Assembly (NCBI GenBank): GCA_963722415.1
Contig: CAVRNI010000055.1
Coordinates: forward strand, 124,001 to 188,000
Reading direction: 5' to 3'
Length of the DNA: 64,000 nt
Source: JALOLG01 sp963722415
GTDB lineage: Bacteria; Actinomycetota; Acidimicrobiia; Acidimicrobiales; Ilumatobacteraceae
Positions 61,674-64,000 of the stretch are shown here, one piece after another. Position 1 is the stretch's first letter, and every line of letters starts with the position of its first letter. The notes under the pieces are model-generated. The model was not told the origin of the DNA, made no database searches, and saw nothing but the letters and a program-made list of their open reading frames with translations. The translations under genes and the position numbers were made by a program.

Positions 61674-61913
61674 TCAGGCGGAACGACGGCGTTGACGGAT
61701 GATGCGCCGCCGCTCGCGTTCGGTGGCGCCTCCCCACACGCCTGCCTTCTCCCGGTTGGAAAGGGCGTATTCGAGACAGGCGGCACGAACGCCGCACAGC
61801 TCGCACACTTCCTTGGCAACTTCGGCTGCCTCGTCGTCCTCCGGGTAGAAGATCGCCGGCTCCAGGCCTCGGCATGCGCCGAGCATGCGCCATTCGAGTT
61901 CGTGCGCTGACAC
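61674..61913 (-). CDS. WhiB-family iron-sulfur transcription factor
   Basis: The 79-residue protein has four cluster-ligating cysteines (residues 14, 37, 40 and 46: ACRG, CELCGVRAAC) and the GVWGGATERERRRI turn followed by the basic RQRRRSA tail. WhiB proteins are actinobacteria-specific regulators that bind sigma factor and carry a 4Fe-4S cluster. Which WhiB subtype this is cannot be settled; the short N-terminus resembles WhiB2-like or WhiB1-like forms. GTG start with a GGGGGA site about 8 nt upstream. Confidence 0.94.
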   Translation of the reverse strand: MSAHELEWRMLGACRGLEPAIFYPEDDEAAEVAKEVCELCGVRAACLEYALSNREKAGVWGGATERERRRIIRQRRRSA

Positions 61914-62043
61914 CTCGGTGTGTCCCCCAGTGCGTGTTCTCGTCAGGCGACCGACACTAGAACCGCCCGAACCGTTTGCGCCAGAAGAATTTCACCCGAT
62001 GGCCGATGTGAGATGCGCGACGCCGATGTGTCTCATCTCGCTG
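61914..62043 (-). promoter_or_regulatory. whiB upstream region
   Basis: A 130-bp gap between the glpC-like stop and whiB. TAGTGT on the minus strand (61954-61959) is the best -10 and would give a leader of about 35 nt carrying a ribosome site, unlike the leaderless neighbours. A CACATCGGC direct repeat lies near the glpC end. Confidence 0.35.
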
Positions 62044-63382
62044 TTATCCGTCGCGGTCCTCTTTCGGCGACCCCCGATCGGTGGTGGCGAGCAGCTCGAA
62101 GGGGTGGATCACGGCCCGCCCGGTCTGTTCCTCGATGGCGACGTTGGTGATGACGCAGGCCCCGGTGACCACGTCGGGTGCTGCTCGTTCGATCTCGACG
62201 CCGAGCCCGTGGGCCACGGCGAGACCGATCTGCTCGTTGGCGACGCGCAACCCCCATCTGCCGTCGACGCCCGTGCACCGGTACACATCGGTGACCTCGG
62301 CGCCTGTCAGCTCGAACAACCGGCGGGCCGGCGAAGGGCCCTGCGTCTCCCAGCCGGCCGCACGGTTCGTGGTTGACGATGCGGCGCGTCGCCTGAACGC
62401 CGAACCCGGCGTCGAGCGCGCTGCTGGTGCTCGGACGGTCGACGACGTGATCGGCCAGGTAGGCGACGGCGTCGAACGTCCTGGCGGCGACCAGTTCGGC
62501 GTCGGCACCGCCGACGTGGTCGATGTAGTCGGTGGTGATCACCGCGTGGCAGGTCGGCTGGGCGACGACGACGTCGGTGCCGCCGCGAATCGCGGCGGCG
62601 AGCGTTGTGACGTTGCGCGCCGCGTGGGCTGCGAACTTGCGGGTATCTCCCGCCGTCAGCCACGGTGCCCCGCAACATCCGACCCGGGCGACGTCGCACG
62701 CGATGCCATGGTGGGCGTAGACGTCGACGAGGGCGTGGCCGATCTCTGGTCGCCGGTACTCGACGAGACACGTGGGGAACACCGTGACTCGCCGATCCAC
62801 GGCGGGTCCGCTCGTGCCCGGTCGGCTCCGTAGCGACCTCGAGAAGCGTCGCCGGGCGAAGGGCACCAGGCGTCGCCGCGCCGTGACGCCGGTGACGCGG
62901 GCCAGGAGCCGGCGACGAAGAGTGCCCGCCTCGGCGCCGACCAACCGATTGATGGCCGGCGCGGCGCGGGTCGCCAGCTTGCCAATGGGGTCGGTGCGGC
63001 CGAGGAGTTGATCGGCCACGATCGTTCGGATCGTGCGCTGGCCGGTGGCGTGGCGCATCGCGCGGGCCCTTGCCATCAGACGCGGGAAGTCGATCGCCAG
63101 CTCGTGCATGCCGGGCGCGTACGGGCAGTTGGCCAGGCACAACCGGCACTGGAAGCACTCGTCCACGACGCGGTCCTGCTGCGCCGGCGTGAGCCGGCCG
63201 GCGTCGCTGATCCCGGCACCGGCACTGACCCTGTCGAGCATCTCGAACAGTGATGGGAACGAAGTGCACAGCGACAGGCACCTCCGACAACCGCCGCACA
63301 CGTCGAACACCCGCGTCAGCTCGTTGCGTACGTCGGCTTCGTCGGAGTAGGCGGCGTGCTTCGGGTCGTAGGTGAGGGTCAT
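62044..63382 (-). CDS. GlpC/LutA-like Fe-S oxidoreductase subunit, frameshifted as assembled
   Basis: The N-terminus has two 4Fe-4S motifs (CGGCRRCLSLC and CFQCRLCLANCPYAPGMHELA), then CCG-type cysteine-rich domains (GCCGAPWLTAGD, HEPC, RCTGVDGRWGLR). Such proteins (GlpC, LutA, GlcF) pass electrons from a flavin dehydrogenase to the quinone pool. One extra base near 62363 splits the frame; the true end is EEQTGRAVIHPFELL. Corrected length is 445 residues. It is divergent from a glpD-like gene, which suggests a glycerol-3-phosphate partner role. Confidence 0.85.
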
Positions 63383-63394
63383 CGCGGCGGCCGA

Positions 63395-63410
63395 CCGGAC
63401 AGTAGTCCGG
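63395..63410. promoter_or_regulatory. Palindromic operator candidate between glpC-like and glpD
   Basis: CCGGAC-AGTA-GTCCGG is a perfect 6-bp dyad. It covers TACTGT on the minus strand (63399-63404), the likely -10 of the glpC-like gene, so a repressor bound here would block that promoter. Confidence 0.5.
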
Positions 63411-63440
63411 CCCGTTGGCGCGCTCGCCGGTGCCCAGCCC

Positions 63441-63446
63441 TAGCAT
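63441..63446 (+). promoter_or_regulatory. Putative -10 element of glpD
   Basis: TAGCAT lies 7 nt before the ATG at 63454. Confidence 0.45.
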
Positions 63447-63453
63447 CGGGGCG

Positions 63454-64000
63454 ATGGCCGCTGCCGCGTTCGACCGCACCGCGATGCTCGAGCGGCTGCG
63501 CGACGAGCCATTCGACGTGCTCGTGGTCGGGGGCGGGATCACCGGCGCCGGCGTCGCCCTCGACGCCGCCACGCGGGGTCTGCGCACCGCACTCGTCGAG
63601 CGCGACGACTTCGCCAGCGGCACCTCCTCGAAGAGCTCCAAGCTCATCCACGGCGGTCTGCGGTACCTCCAGAACGGAGACGTTCGCCTCGTCTACGAGG
63701 CACTGCACGAACGTCAGCGCCTGCTGAAGAACGCTCCCCATCTCGTCCACGTGCTGCCGTTCATGATCCCCGTGCTCACCAAGGACGGTGTCATCTCGCG
63801 CAAGATCGCCCGCGCCCTCGGATCGGCGATGTGGATGTACGACCTCACGGGCGGCTGGCGGATCGGCAAGCGGCACCGGCGGCTCCGAGGCGACGCCGCG
63901 TTCGCGCACCTGCCGACGATGCCGCGCGAACGGCTCGCGTCGGCGTACCTCTACTACGACGCCGCCACCGACGATGCCCGCCTCACGCTCGGCGTCGTCC
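63454..64000 (+). CDS. glpD: Glycerol-3-phosphate dehydrogenase, N-terminal part (cut by window edge)
   Basis: This FAD enzyme oxidises glycerol 3-phosphate to dihydroxyacetone phosphate at the membrane. The visible 182 residues have the FAD fold DVLVVGGGITGAGVALDAA, ERDDFASGTSSKSSKLIHGGLRYL (the GlpD signature), and later ASAYLYYDAATDDARL. The start ATG 63454 is supported by TAGCAT upstream. Divergence from a GlpC-like gene leaves open whether it works alone (GlpD) or in a GlpABC-like complex. Confidence 0.93.
   Translation, partial: MAAAAFDRTAMLERLRDEPFDVLVVGGGITGAGVALDAATRGLRTALVERDDFASGTSSKSSKLIHGGLRYLQNGDVRLVYEALHERQRLLKNAPHLVHVLPFMIPVLTKDGVISRKIARALGSAMWMYDLTGGWRIGKRHRRLRGDAAFAHLPTMPRERLASAYLYYDAATDDARLTLGVV

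Overview
The window is 64 kb of high-GC chromosomal DNA from an actinobacterium. The set of families suggests class Acidimicrobiia, Ilumatobacter-like (inference; no rRNA gene is present to confirm it). Actinobacterial markers are the proteasome activator Bpa, a WhiB protein, a DUF3040-dinB pair, an MtrA/MtrB/LpqB-like trio, a SepF/DivIVA division module and polyprenol-phosphate mannose synthase. There is no prophage, insertion sequence, CRISPR array, tRNA or rRNA. This is core chromosome, densely packed, with frequent 4-nt ATGA/GTGA start-stop overlaps and no gene-free stretch above 300 bases.

Layout. 1-3000: the 5' end of dnaE, bpa, a phosphodiesterase and an Rrf2 regulator. 3067-25781 (minus strand): one long division and cell-wall (dcw) block. 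In transcription order it reads mraZ, rsmH, ftsL, ftsI, murE, mraY, murD, ftsW, murG, murC, murB, ftsQ, ftsZ, yggS, sepF, divIVA, ileS, a DksA-like H1-type protein, lspA and rluD. murF is absent, and murB lies between murC and ftsQ. MraZ-type 10-bp repeats lie ahead of mraZ. 25992-29628: a lipoate ligase-like gene, HNH protein, a 79-residue protein, acyl-CoA dehydrogenase and a ROK protein. 29719-34231 (plus): moxR, DUF58 and transglutaminase operon. 34240-37955 (minus): a tightly coupled membrane operon with DUF3040, a small membrane-anchored protein, an HTTM (vitamin K carboxylase-like) protein, a toroid-like protein and a MarC-like protein. 38022-41330: SOS-type dinB, ppm synthase and inositol monophosphatase. 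41424-44268: a two-component system plus GerMN lipoprotein. 44300-51746: phosphofructokinase, glpK, an ACT protein, aminotransferase, pyrophosphatase, a ROK glucokinase and small genes. 51843-59712: a cyclase-domain protein, a QueG-glycosyltransferase reading frame, a decayed DUF222/HNH gene, and a divergent NYN-protein / DEDD-exonuclease-GIY-YIG pair that shares two tandem LexA boxes. 59707-64000: thrB, trpD, whiB, and a divergent glpC-like / glpD pair.

Two window-wide properties matter for using this annotation. First, at least eleven genes carry single-base indels as assembled, including ftsZ, mraY, murE and rsmH, which cannot be inactive. I treat these as sequence errors and give each gene its full extent. 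Second, fifteen genes that begin transcription units have a TAnnnT hexamer 6-9 nt before the start codon, which points to widespread leaderless transcription. That spacing was used to choose several starts.

The strongest leads for undescribed biology are the SOS-boxed NYN/exonuclease-GIY-YIG pair, the HTTM membrane operon whose DCC-like tail has lost its cysteines, and the DUF6582-like/cyclase fusion.
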